Source of the DNA: Crocinitomicaceae bacterium
GTDB lineage: Bacteria; Bacteroidota; Bacteroidia; Flavobacteriales_D; Crocinitomicaceae
Assembly (NCBI GenBank): GCA_024643545.1
Contig: JAHEMR010000004.1
Location: forward strand, 186,001 to 250,000
Direction of reading: 5' to 3'
Length of the DNA: 64,000 nucleotides
Shown: positions 1 to 9,346 of the stretch, in pieces
Numbering within the stretch: the first letter of the stretch is position 1
Layout of the letters: each line of letters begins with the position of its first letter
Notes under the pieces: generated by a model
Databases searched by the model: none
What the model was told of the DNA's origin: nothing
The model's input: the letters and a program-made list of their open reading frames with translations, nothing else
Translations under genes and position numbers: made by a program

Positions 1-870
1 GATGGAGCATTTTTGGATGAAGCCTTTGAAGTACTGCGAGCTTCACGTCCAACCGCTGTGAACTTATTCTGGGCTTTGGACCGCATGCGTGCGGCATTAG
101 ATGAATCAGATAATTTTCTAAAAACTGCGTGGGAAGAAGCCGGACGGATTGTGGACGAAGACATCGAAACATGTCGCATGATAGGCGTTCACGGACTTCC
201 CATCATCGAGGAACTTTCACAAGCTAAAGATGGTGACACGGTAAATATATTAACCCACTGTAATGCCGGAATGCTCGGTTGCATCGAATGGGGAACGATT
301 ACCTCAACGATTTATCAAGCGAAAGCAAAAGGAATTAAGGTTCATGTTTGGGTGGATGAAACACGTCCACGCAATCAAGGTTCGAACTTAACAGCATACG
401 AATTAACGAAGCATGGGATTGATCATACCTTGATTGTTGATAACACCGGTGGGCACCTCATGCAACACGGAATGGTCGATATGGTCATCGTTGGAACAGA
501 TCGCACTACCCGAAATGGCGACGTTGCTAACAAGATTGGGACTTATTTAAAAGCTTTGGCTGCAAACGACAATCACATTCCATTTTATGTGGCCTTGCCT
601 TCAACTACGTTAGACATGAACATTCGCGACGGATTGACCGAGATTCCGATTGAGGAACGCGATCAAAACGAAGTGAAATACATACAAGGCAAACGTAGTG
701 ACGGTAAAATTGACTCCGTGTTGATTTGTCCGGAAACAACAAATGCTGCCAATTACGGTTTTGATGTAACGCCAGCTAGATTAGTGACTGCACTGATCAC
801 AGAACGTGGGATTTGTCCAGCAAATGAAGCAGGCATTTTATCACTTTTCCCTGAATACAAAGAAGCATGA
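1..870 (+). CDS. mtnA: S-methyl-5-thioribose-1-phosphate isomerase (5'-truncated by window edge)
   Basis: Translation contains ILTHCNAGMLGCIEWGTITSTIYQA, VWVDETRPRNQGSNLTAYEL and IVGTDRTTRNGDVANKIGTY, typical of MtnA/eIF2B-like isomerases; frame is open to the window start. Confidence 0.93.
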   Translation, partial: DGAFLDEAFEVLRASRPTAVNLFWALDRMRAALDESDNFLKTAWEEAGRIVDEDIETCRMIGVHGLPIIEELSQAKDGDTVNILTHCNAGMLGCIEWGTITSTIYQAKAKGIKVHVWVDETRPRNQGSNLTAYELTKHGIDHTLIVDNTGGHLMQHGMVDMVIVGTDRTTRNGDVANKIGTYLKALAANDNHIPFYVALPSTTLDMNIRDGLTEIPIEERDQNEVKYIQGKRSDGKIDSVLICPETTNAANYGFDVTPARLVTALITERGICPANEAGILSLFPEYKEA

Positions 871-2240
871 AAATAATAATCGTTCTTTTCGCATTAGTTT
901 CGAATGTGGCTTTTGGACAATTAGAAGGAATCTGGCATAGTTCCTTTAAAGTTGCAGGTAAATCCTTGTTAATGGATTTGGATATTAAAGGAATTGGGCG
1001 TGATGGATCCGTAACCGTTTCCATTCCTGATCAGCCAAAAATGAAACCAGAGGAAATGAGCGAATACGCCATTTTCAAAGACAGTTTGTCTTTTCGTTGG
1101 ACGCGCATTGGATTAAGTTTTACAGGTAAATTAACGAACGACAGCCTAAAAGGAAACATGAGTCAAAGTGGCTTAACTTGGCCCGTAACGTTTACCCAAT
1201 CTACACAGACCGCCATAGCAGCCGGACGTCCACAAGATCCAATAGGACCATTTACTTATTCAGAAAGTGAACTTGAAATAAAGAACAAAAAAATAAAAAT
1301 TGCAGGAACATTTACCTATCCAACTGATCAGAAGGAAGCATTTCCCATTTTAATTCTTGTTTCCGGTTCAGGAGCACAAGACCGTAATTGCGAGATCATG
1401 GGACACAAACCATTTTGGGTCTTGGCTGATTATTTAAGCAAAAATGGTGTCGGTGTTTTTCGCTACGATGACCGTGGAGTTTCGAAAAGTTCCGGGAATT
1501 TTGAAACAGCGAGTGAAAGTGATTTCGCTGCGGATGTACTTGCTATTTTGACGTATTTTCAGAAAAAATATCCTGGACATCCTCTTGGAATATATGGACA
1601 TTCTGAAGGCGGAATGATTGGTTTACGCGCAGCCGTAAAATTCCCCGAATTGACATTTTTAATCGAATCTGCATCAGTAGGAACGAATGGAAAAGACGTG
1701 CTGATTCATCAACAATACGATATTCCATTAGCAAATGGACTCAGTAAAGAAATTGCAACTTGGAATCAGCGCATGTTTATCGAAGCGGCAAAAATTGTTA
1801 TGACATCGGAAGCAAAATCATTTGTTCCCAACTATTCCAACTGGCTTACTTCGGTTTGGTCAGAACTTCCAGACTCAGTAAAAGAAACGAAAACGGAAAA
1901 AGAAATGGCAGAAGAAATGAGTTCGTTCATCAATACGGAATGGGCAAGGGAATTTTTAAAGTATGATGCTGCCGACTATTTGAAGAATGTCCAAATTCCC
2001 ATATTAGTGCTCAATGGTAAAAAAGACATTCAAGTTAGTTGGGAGGAAAACCAACTTGGATTCAAGCAAAAAATGAGTCCAAAAACGCTAGCCTCCTCGA
2101 AATTCATTGCTTACGAAGACCTCAATCACCTTTTACAACCTTGTGTTAAATGTGATATTATGGAATACGCCACGATTGAGACGAGTTTGAGTCCGATCGT
2201 TATGAAAGATATTTTAAATTGGCTTAAAACAAGTAAATAA
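867..2240 (+). CDS. Secreted alpha/beta hydrolase (serine aminopeptidase-like)
   Basis: Signal peptide; GSGAQDRNC, YDDRGVSKSSG, GHSEGGMIG nucleophile elbow; C-terminal LNGKKDIQVSWEEN and NHLL. Confidence 0.85.
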   Translation: MKIIIVLFALVSNVAFGQLEGIWHSSFKVAGKSLLMDLDIKGIGRDGSVTVSIPDQPKMKPEEMSEYAIFKDSLSFRWTRIGLSFTGKLTNDSLKGNMSQSGLTWPVTFTQSTQTAIAAGRPQDPIGPFTYSESELEIKNKKIKIAGTFTYPTDQKEAFPILILVSGSGAQDRNCEIMGHKPFWVLADYLSKNGVGVFRYDDRGVSKSSGNFETASESDFAADVLAILTYFQKKYPGHPLGIYGHSEGGMIGLRAAVKFPELTFLIESASVGTNGKDVLIHQQYDIPLANGLSKEIATWNQRMFIEAAKIVMTSEAKSFVPNYSNWLTSVWSELPDSVKETKTEKEMAEEMSSFINTEWAREFLKYDAADYLKNVQIPILVLNGKKDIQVSWEENQLGFKQKMSPKTLASSKFIAYEDLNHLLQPCVKCDIMEYATIETSLSPIVMKDILNWLKTSK

Positions 2241-2890
2241 TGGCAAAATCAGTCGTGCTCGTTGGCGCAACAGGATTAATTGGAAATGCGTTATTGCACG
2301 AGTTAATCCAAGAAATTAAGGTAAGTGAAATTCGAATTTTTGTACGCCGAAAAATCGATGGACTACCAGAGAAGGTGAAGCAAATCATTACAGATTTTCA
2401 AGACCTATCATTGATTAAAGATCAAGTTAAAGGCGATGTGATTTACTGTTGTGTCGGAACAACACGCAAAAAAACTCCAGATCTAACAGATTATCGAAAC
2501 ATTGATTTCGGCATCAATATTGGCATGGCTAAACTTGCGAAAGAAAACGGCATTTCAACCGTACATTTGATTAGTGCGATGGGTGCATCAACAACAGCTC
2601 GCATCTTTTATTCGAAATTGAAAGGTGAAATCGAAGAAGCTTTAAAAGCATTGCAATTTCCCAATTGTTACATTTATCGTCCGGCTATCCTAATTGGGAA
2701 TAGAAACGAATCGCGACCAATGGAGTACCTCTCACAAAAGCTTTGTCCATTTATTGATTTATTTATGCGTGGCAATTTAAAGGATTACCATAGTATATCA
2801 GCAAGTAAGATTGCTCAATCAATGCGAAAAAATCTTGGGAACGAGAAAAACGGTCAACACGAACTTCGCTACGCTCAAATAATTGGTTAG
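2240..2890 (+). CDS. NAD(P)-binding Rossmann oxidoreductase / NAD-dependent epimerase-like
   Basis: N-terminal VLVGATGLIGNALLHEL; YRPAILIGNRNESRP as in HTATIP2-like SDRs. Confidence 0.85.
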   Translation: MAKSVVLVGATGLIGNALLHELIQEIKVSEIRIFVRRKIDGLPEKVKQIITDFQDLSLIKDQVKGDVIYCCVGTTRKKTPDLTDYRNIDFGINIGMAKLAKENGISTVHLISAMGASTTARIFYSKLKGEIEEALKALQFPNCYIYRPAILIGNRNESRPMEYLSQKLCPFIDLFMRGNLKDYHSISASKIAQSMRKNLGNEKNGQHELRYAQIIG

Positions 2891-2903
2891 TGAATTGAAA
2901 AAT

Positions 2904-2929
2904 AAAAGCCACTCGAAAAAGTGGCTTTT
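2904..2929. terminator. Bidirectional intrinsic terminator hairpin
   Basis: Perfect 10-bp stem AAAAGCCACT (2904-2913) / AGTGGCTTTT (2920-2929) with A/T tracts on both sides. Confidence 0.8.
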
Positions 2930-3075
2930 ACCTACTGAATATAAGAGGAATGAAATTGTTTACTAAACCCATGCTCTGATTGTTCCTCTTGATCTTGAAT
3001 TTTCTACCGTCGATTGATTGGTAAGTTTCATTCAGTATCACTATTTGCTATGTTCCGTTGAACAATACAAAGGTG
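2904..3075 (-). ncRNA. Candidate structured small RNA between two genes
   Basis: Noncoding 258-bp gap with complementary segments TACTGAAT 2933-2940/ATTCAGTA 3030-3037, AAGAGGAA 2943-2950/TTCCTCTT 2983-2990 and an alternative GAATGAAA 2948-2955/TTTCATTC 3026-3033; minus strand ends in the terminator hairpin. Promoter evidence is weak (CACCTTTG at 3075-3068, no clear -33). Confidence 0.35.
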
Positions 3076-3148
3076 CAATAGAAAATACCCCCATCATATG
3101 AGTCAAGTCAAGTAAGAAACTGATTGATATCAGTTAGTTTAACGATTA

Positions 3149-4045
3149 CTAGTGCTGTTTTGTACGCTTTTTAACACCGACCACATTCGGTAAGCTCCAA
3201 AAATGTTTATTTTCGTCACTTTCCCATGTTTCAGAAACCCAACTACCTACTTTTTGAATGTGGTGTTCATTCACATCGATGAACAAACTGGTTTCTGGCC
3301 CACCTTCTAAATAAATCGCGTTTCGAATACCATAAGGCATTTTTAACATAAATTCGATCATTTGATTGTGCGTGTAAGGAGAGCGGCAAAAAATGACGTA
3401 AAACATGTTATCCATTCCCTCAGCGGCAATGATCATGCTACAGGATTGAATTTTTTTCTTCCAAAACATTGGTTTTCCGTTACAATCAATCATTCTTAGT
3501 CCTTGGGCATAGGAATTAAATTCATGCTTTATTTGATCGAAATTTTCGCAAGTTAAATCCAATACTTCAATATTCTCACGATGTGCTGCATTAGGACGCA
3601 TAGCCAACATTAAATTAAAATCCTCAATAATTTTTGGATTATTCACATGTTTTCCAGCTTTCAAAAACGCGCGACTCAATAAAGGATTTTCTTGGCTGTA
3701 CATTCCTGAATTAAAGACAACGTTCAATTTGTGTTTTTTCGCCCATCGATCGACACTTTTTGGAATGCTATCATAATTTGTCGCACTAAAGACATCAAAT
3801 TCAAATAAATCTCTGTCCATGCGTACCAAAGATATTTTCGAGTCGCCAATTTTAGATTTCACAGGTGCGTTGATTTCACGGTATTGCAGGCCTTTAGTAA
3901 GTGTCACCCAATTTGAATAATCAATTGGTTTCTCTTTTTCCTTCATTCGTTCTTTATTGGTGGAGCAAGCAAACAAGATACTTATCGTCCAAATTATCAA
4001 GAATGAAATCAAGAGTTTATGTTGATGAGTGGGGTTTTTGAACAT
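3149..4045 (-). CDS. Lipoprotein, phosphodiester glycosidase (NAGPA/DUF2233)-like
   Basis: Lipobox-like ILFACS; VVFNSGMYS, YAQGLRMI and AIYLEGGPETSLFI motifs of the family. Confidence 0.75.
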   Translation of the reverse strand: MFKNPTHQHKLLISFLIIWTISILFACSTNKERMKEKEKPIDYSNWVTLTKGLQYREINAPVKSKIGDSKISLVRMDRDLFEFDVFSATNYDSIPKSVDRWAKKHKLNVVFNSGMYSQENPLLSRAFLKAGKHVNNPKIIEDFNLMLAMRPNAAHRENIEVLDLTCENFDQIKHEFNSYAQGLRMIDCNGKPMFWKKKIQSCSMIIAAEGMDNMFYVIFCRSPYTHNQMIEFMLKMPYGIRNAIYLEGGPETSLFIDVNEHHIQKVGSWVSETWESDENKHFWSLPNVVGVKKRTKQH

Positions 4046-4227
4046 CAGATTATTTTATGAAACTTAAATTTACTTGAAAAGAAATAATGGAAGGCTAAGT
4101 TTTACAAAAATTTAAGCATGAGTGATTAGTTGAATTTAGAGTTTTTAACAATCAAGCGCTGAGAACAAGCGTAAAAAACGATCTGAGAAAGCACGAGAAT
4201 ATGTTATTTTGTGTAAAATACTTTGCT

Positions 4228-5595
4228 ATGAAAACACTTGTCCTCGCGGTTATTACGACCTTAACATCGATTTCGTTTGCACAAACGGACGTGAAATTAA
4301 AAGATCAAATTAAAGGTACCCGAATTTTAGAAAATGGTATTGAATTATACAACATTGGACTTTCAAGTGATGCGTATATGAACTTTAAACAATCCAACGT
4401 TATAAGTCCAGGTTCCGCAAAAAATTTATATTACCTCGCGAGTGTAGAATTTGACTTTAAAAGTTTTCATGAAGCAGAAACACATGTGACGGAAGCATTA
4501 AAACTGAATGACAAAAAATTAGCGGGCGATTTAGAATTACTTGCTGGTCAAATTCATCACAATTTGAATCACCTTGATTCTGCTATTGCTCATTATTCCA
4601 ATTGCGCGAAAATTATTGGGGAGAAATTGGCCAAAGAATATAACATCCCTGCACTCATTGAACAATGCAACTTCGCTAAAAAAGAACAAGGAAATGGAAC
4701 CATTTCTTTACGTGTTCCTTTCAAGGAATTCAATACAAACTTCGATGAATATGCTCCAATTTTAACTCAAAATGGACAAGTACTTTATTTCACCGCAAAA
4801 AACCCTGATTCAAAAGGGGATAATATGAATCCAGAAGATCAAAGTTATTTCGAAGACTTTTACTTTTCTTATTGGAACGATACGACAAAAACCTATAAAA
4901 TCATTTATTCGGAAGATCAAGATTGGAATACGGAAGGATTTGATGCCTTAAATTGTGTTCTCTCAGATGGACTTCACGCATATGGGACATTAAATACATC
5001 TGCCTCAAAAGAAAAAACCACTGAAAGTTCAGAGATATTCGAATTAACGGCTGAAAAACCATTTGTTTGGGATGATCAAAAGGTCGTAAAAATACCTGGG
5101 GTGAATACAAGTTTCTTTGACGGTTCTGCCTGTATGTCCGATACGTTTATGTTAGATGAATATACGTCCGTACGTGAACTTTATTTCGTTTCCGATCGTC
5201 GTGCAGAAAAAAGTTTAACTGATTTATTCGTTGCAACCGAAACCAATGGGATTTGGGGTGAAAGCGTTCAAGCCTTACCTGAATTCATCAATACCACTGG
5301 ACGCGAAACAACACCATTTATAACCGAAGATGGAAAATTATTATTCTTTAGTTCGGATGCATTGCCTGGCATGGGAGGATACGATGTCTATTTTTGCAAA
5401 CGAAATGGCAATCAATGGTCAAATCCCATCAATTTAGGTGCTGCGTTTAACACCGTAAACGACGACACACATTTTCAATATTACCCTGCACTTGGTAAAG
5501 CGGTCATGGCTGGCATCAGTGAACTAGATGGCCTTTTTAATTACAACATTTTCCAAATGGATTTAAATGGAAAGTCATTTCCTTTTATGAAATAA
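4228..5595 (+). CDS. Secreted TPR + PD40 (WD40-like beta-propeller) protein
   Basis: Signal peptide from internal Met (MKTLVLAVITTLTSISFAQ); TPR-like N-terminus; repeats like LFFSSDALPGMGGYDVYFCKRNGNQWSNPINLGAAFNT. Confidence 0.8.
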   Translation: MKTLVLAVITTLTSISFAQTDVKLKDQIKGTRILENGIELYNIGLSSDAYMNFKQSNVISPGSAKNLYYLASVEFDFKSFHEAETHVTEALKLNDKKLAGDLELLAGQIHHNLNHLDSAIAHYSNCAKIIGEKLAKEYNIPALIEQCNFAKKEQGNGTISLRVPFKEFNTNFDEYAPILTQNGQVLYFTAKNPDSKGDNMNPEDQSYFEDFYFSYWNDTTKTYKIIYSEDQDWNTEGFDALNCVLSDGLHAYGTLNTSASKEKTTESSEIFELTAEKPFVWDDQKVVKIPGVNTSFFDGSACMSDTFMLDEYTSVRELYFVSDRRAEKSLTDLFVATETNGIWGESVQALPEFINTTGRETTPFITEDGKLLFFSSDALPGMGGYDVYFCKRNGNQWSNPINLGAAFNTVNDDTHFQYYPALGKAVMAGISELDGLFNYNIFQMDLNGKSFPFMK

Positions 5596-5656
5596 TGAAC
5601 CTTATGGAATCTAACGTGTACGTTCATCTATACATACACGAACAAAACTTCGAATT

Positions 5657-7669
5657 ATGAAAAGAATCATTGCAAGTCTCATTGTAGGTTTTAACCTCTT
5701 CCATGCCACAGCCCAAAAGGAAATCTCTTCTGTTGCTCCTATTAAAAAAGTCACCGTGTTCTTTACGGGAGCTCAAGTGCAACACGAAGCGAAGATTGAT
5801 TTGCAAGCTGGCAGACAAGACATCGTATTCCAAAAACTGACTGACTTCATCGATCCAAATACCGTTCAGGTGAAAGCGCAGGGTGATGTGACTATACTTT
5901 CCGTTCGTACGCGCAAAAATTTTGAAGACTTGAAAATCAGTAATGAGGAGATTCACGCGTTGAACGCAAAAAAAGATGTATTATACAGAAAAGATCAAGC
6001 ATTACGCGATGAATATGTCATTCTAGAAATGGATAAAAATCTGTTGCTAAAAAACCGCGATTTGAAAGGACAAGATCAAGGATTGAAAACAACTGAATTA
6101 AAGGAGGCGTATTTGTTCATGCACACGAAACTGACAGAAGTCATTACGCGTGAGACCGCCATTTACGCCGAATTGGAGGACCTTCAAAAAAAAATGAATC
6201 AAATCGAACAGGAAATAATCAGTCAACGATCAAAACCAGTAATTAATTATTCCGAAGTCGTGGTCGAGGTGGATGTCAATAAATCTTGTACCGCTGGATT
6301 CCAATTCAATTACATTAGCCCGAATGCTACATGGAAAGCGTATTATGACATGCGTAGCGACGGAATTGGAAAACCCGTTCGTTTAGAAGCAAAGGCCAAT
6401 GTGAGTCAAACCACTGGCATAGAATGGAAAGATGTAGATCTAGTTCTTTCTACGAATGATCCATATGAAAATGCACAAGAACCTACCTTACAACCTTGGA
6501 CTATTTACTACAATAACTATCCACAACAAAAAACGCAATCAACGCGAAATCTCCCACAAGTCCAGTATGACGGAGAGAAATTACGAGGTGAAGTAATTGA
6601 TGCATCTACTGGTGAAGCGTTGCCGTTTGCACGTGTACAATTTGCCAATAATCCAAACATTGCCGCCGTAACGAATTTCGACGGGAAGTTTGAGTTGACG
6701 ATTCCAAAAGGAGAAAACTATGTGAATGCGATTTTCGTGGGATACAATACGGCGCAACTTCAGATAACCTCTACTTATTTGAAATTTTTCCTTGAACCAC
6801 AAGAAGTGGTTTTAAAAGAAGTCATGGTATTAGGGTTGGAATCTACTGAAGCGAATGATTATTACATCGATGGCATAAACGAAACTTCTGCTTCTGGGGT
6901 AACTATCACGAGAGAAGACATTGCACGCATGCCTGCTAGATCTGCGGATATGCTGCAATCTTTACCAGGGGTGCAAACTGGGAGAAAACGCAAAATGGAT
7001 TTCAAAAATGAAACAGCTGCTTGGAATGGAAACGCTGTAGCAACGACCATCACGAAAAAAGATTTACGTGTGGAATATACCATTCAATCAAAAATGTCAA
7101 TTCCATCAGATGGCATGGATCACCGAGTAAGTATTGCGACACATGAATTACCCGCGTCCTATGAATACCATGTGATTCCGAAAATTGACCCTAGTGTCTA
7201 TTTGTCTGCGCAAGTTGTAGGTTGGGAAAAATTAAATTTATTAAGTGGTGAATCAAACATTTACTTTGATGGCACCTTTATGGGTAAATCGTTTTTAGAT
7301 GTCAACTCTACGAAGGATACCCTTTCGTTCTCCTTTGGAAAAGATAGCAAAGTGAGTGTGGAACGAACTAGATTGAAAGAAAAATCAAAAATTAAAACGA
7401 TCGGTTCGCGTCAGAAATTTGATGTGACGTGGGAAATTAAAATAAAAAACAATGGGGGAGCAATGATTCCAATTCTCATCAAAGACCAATTTCCAGTTTC
7501 GAACCAAGAAGATATCAAGGTAAAACGAGGCGAAATTGTTGATGGAAAAGTAGATGAGGAAACGGGGATTATCACTTGGAGTTTCTTAAAAGGAATTTCC
7601 GGTTCTCAGGTAATCACCTTCGACTATAGCGTAGATTCCCAATACGGGATTCAGCTTTACTTAGAATAA
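5657..7669 (+). CDS. DUF4139/DUF4140 (MuiA-like) protein with inserted carboxypeptidase-regulatory-like and TonB-plug-like segment
   Basis: N-terminal VTVFFTGAQVQHEAKIDL; central GEVIDASTGEALPFARVQFANNPNIAAVTNFDGKFELTIPKG and TREDIARMPARSADMLQSLPGVQ; C-terminal DUF4139 signature YEYHVIPKIDPSVYLSAQVVGWEKLNLLSGESNIYFDGTFMGKS. Confidence 0.82.
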   Translation: MKRIIASLIVGFNLFHATAQKEISSVAPIKKVTVFFTGAQVQHEAKIDLQAGRQDIVFQKLTDFIDPNTVQVKAQGDVTILSVRTRKNFEDLKISNEEIHALNAKKDVLYRKDQALRDEYVILEMDKNLLLKNRDLKGQDQGLKTTELKEAYLFMHTKLTEVITRETAIYAELEDLQKKMNQIEQEIISQRSKPVINYSEVVVEVDVNKSCTAGFQFNYISPNATWKAYYDMRSDGIGKPVRLEAKANVSQTTGIEWKDVDLVLSTNDPYENAQEPTLQPWTIYYNNYPQQKTQSTRNLPQVQYDGEKLRGEVIDASTGEALPFARVQFANNPNIAAVTNFDGKFELTIPKGENYVNAIFVGYNTAQLQITSTYLKFFLEPQEVVLKEVMVLGLESTEANDYYIDGINETSASGVTITREDIARMPARSADMLQSLPGVQTGRKRKMDFKNETAAWNGNAVATTITKKDLRVEYTIQSKMSIPSDGMDHRVSIATHELPASYEYHVIPKIDPSVYLSAQVVGWEKLNLLSGESNIYFDGTFMGKSFLDVNSTKDTLSFSFGKDSKVSVERTRLKEKSKIKTIGSRQKFDVTWEIKIKNNGGAMIPILIKDQFPVSNQEDIKVKRGEIVDGKVDEETGIITWSFLKGISGSQVITFDYSVDSQYGIQLYLE

Positions 7670-7690
7670 ATTTTATCAAGTACCTTGAGG

Positions 7691-7719
7691 AGCCACCAAT
7701 GTTTTGTAACTTGGTGGCT
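7691..7719. terminator. Putative intrinsic terminator
   Basis: AGCCACCAA (7691-7699) / TTGGTGGCT (7711-7719), followed by TCTTTAT. Confidence 0.5.
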
Positions 7720-7724
7720 TCTTT

Positions 7725-8474
7725 ATGCAACGTTATTTTATCCAAATCGCTTACCGAGGAACTGCTTACCATGGTTGGCAGTCACAACCGAATGCACCAA
7801 GCGTTCAGGAAACGATTGAACGGTGTTTTTCAAAGTTATTTGCCAACAATCCGATTCCTATTGTTGGCTGCGGTCGGACAGATGCAGGTGTCCATGCGAA
7901 ATCGTATTATTTCCATGTTGAGCTTCCGCAAAATTGGGATGTAGATCAATTGTGCTTCAAATTGAATCGAATGCTTCCACCTGATATCAGTGCGTATCAA
8001 GCATTTGAAGTACCTTCTGAACTGCATGCTCGTTTCGATGCAATCAAACGTACATATCGTTATTTTATTCACCAGCAGAAAGATCCCTTTCAACAAGAAA
8101 TGAGTTGGTATTTCCCACAACGTTTGGATTTTTCCGCGATGAATTTGGCGGCTCAGCGTTTAATTGGAACAAAAGACTTTGGTTCATTTTCAAAATTACA
8201 TACGGATGTAAAAACGAACATCTGTACTGTTTTTCATGCAGAATGGATCGAATCCAATGGACAATGGTTCTTTGAGATTTCAGCAAATCGTTTCTTGCGC
8301 AATATGGTGCGCGCTATAGTTGGAACCTTAATCGAAGTTGGGTTAGGAAAACTGAATGTTGAGGATATCGAAACCATCATCGAAGCAAAAGATCGTGGTG
8401 AAGCGGCGGTTTCCGTTCCAGCCCATGGACTTTTCCTTTGGGAAATAGCGTATCCATTTTTAACAGAAAAATAA
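7725..8474 (+). CDS. truA: tRNA pseudouridine(38-40) synthase
   Basis: YRGTAYHGWQSQPNAPSVQE, GCGRTDAGVHAKS, NRFLRNMVRAIVGTLIEVG. Confidence 0.96.
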   Translation: MQRYFIQIAYRGTAYHGWQSQPNAPSVQETIERCFSKLFANNPIPIVGCGRTDAGVHAKSYYFHVELPQNWDVDQLCFKLNRMLPPDISAYQAFEVPSELHARFDAIKRTYRYFIHQQKDPFQQEMSWYFPQRLDFSAMNLAAQRLIGTKDFGSFSKLHTDVKTNICTVFHAEWIESNGQWFFEISANRFLRNMVRAIVGTLIEVGLGKLNVEDIETIIEAKDRGEAAVSVPAHGLFLWEIAYPFLTEK

Positions 8475-8529
8475 GCACGACAAAAAAGGCGACATTTCTG
8501 CCACCTCCCCTATTTTCTAGTTCTTGAAA

Positions 8530-9237
8530 TTATTGATTTGACATATACGCCCGGTATAAATCAAAGTAGCTTTTCGTTTCCACTACAATGGCTCCTCCCA
8601 AAGTATCTCCATATTTTGCTGGAAGACCTCCTGTGTAAACCATCATTCTATTAATGGAACAACTTGGAACACTAAAAACTTCGTTGCTTTTGATTCCGTC
8701 CAAGACATAGATCATATCTCCTTTTCGGGCACCGCGAAACATCAATTGTCCATCGTCATCCACCTTAATTTCAGAAGACATTGAAGTGGCAAGTGTTTTA
8801 ATATCGAACTTATTCGCATTGTGTATCAAATCCTTTGATGTTAATTCCTTCACGGGTAATTCACCATAAATTAAACGAATGCGTGTTCCAACAGGAACTG
8901 CTTTCATTGTTTGAACGGCGTTTGTGTTCATTAAAATCGTTCCAAGATTACAATAGGCTTCAATCGGAACATCTACTGGAATTCCTTTCAAAGAATCGGC
9001 TTTGTAGACGATGTACATCGTATATTTTCCTACCGGTACACTAGAGATTCGAAAACGACCGTCGGCATCAGTCATGGCATAATACACTTTGTCCTGATCT
9101 TCTACCACTGCTCGAGCATTGGGTAATGGTTTGTCGTCATTGAAATTCATCACTTTACCGATGATGTCACCTGTTACAGATTGAGCAATTGTGTTTCCTG
9201 CTAAAATAAGCATCCACACCGCGAACCATTTTTTCAT
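8530..9237 (-). CDS. Secreted carboxypeptidase-regulatory-like + TonB plug-like protein lacking a beta-barrel
   Basis: GDIIGKVMNFNDDKPLPNARAVVEDQ...TDADGRFRISSVPVGKY and IYVLDGIKSNEVFSVP...GGLPAKYGDTLGGAIVVETK, then ends (235 aa). Confidence 0.72.
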   Translation of the reverse strand: MKKWFAVWMLILAGNTIAQSVTGDIIGKVMNFNDDKPLPNARAVVEDQDKVYYAMTDADGRFRISSVPVGKYTMYIVYKADSLKGIPVDVPIEAYCNLGTILMNTNAVQTMKAVPVGTRIRLIYGELPVKELTSKDLIHNANKFDIKTLATSMSSEIKVDDDGQLMFRGARKGDMIYVLDGIKSNEVFSVPSCSINRMMVYTGGLPAKYGDTLGGAIVVETKSYFDLYRAYMSNQ

Positions 9238-9346
9238 AGCTTTTGTTTTTTTTGGATTTCTTAAAGGATGTGGACTTTAAATAAATTCCATAAAAAGGCT
9301 AAAAAAAAGCCCACATTTCTGTGAGCTTCCTATAAGTTGATGTTGT

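Noticed and set aside
9300-9335. Terminator hairpin after fabD
   Set aside because: AGCCCACATTTCTGTGAGCT is imperfect and the T-tract is ambiguous; not confident enough to list.
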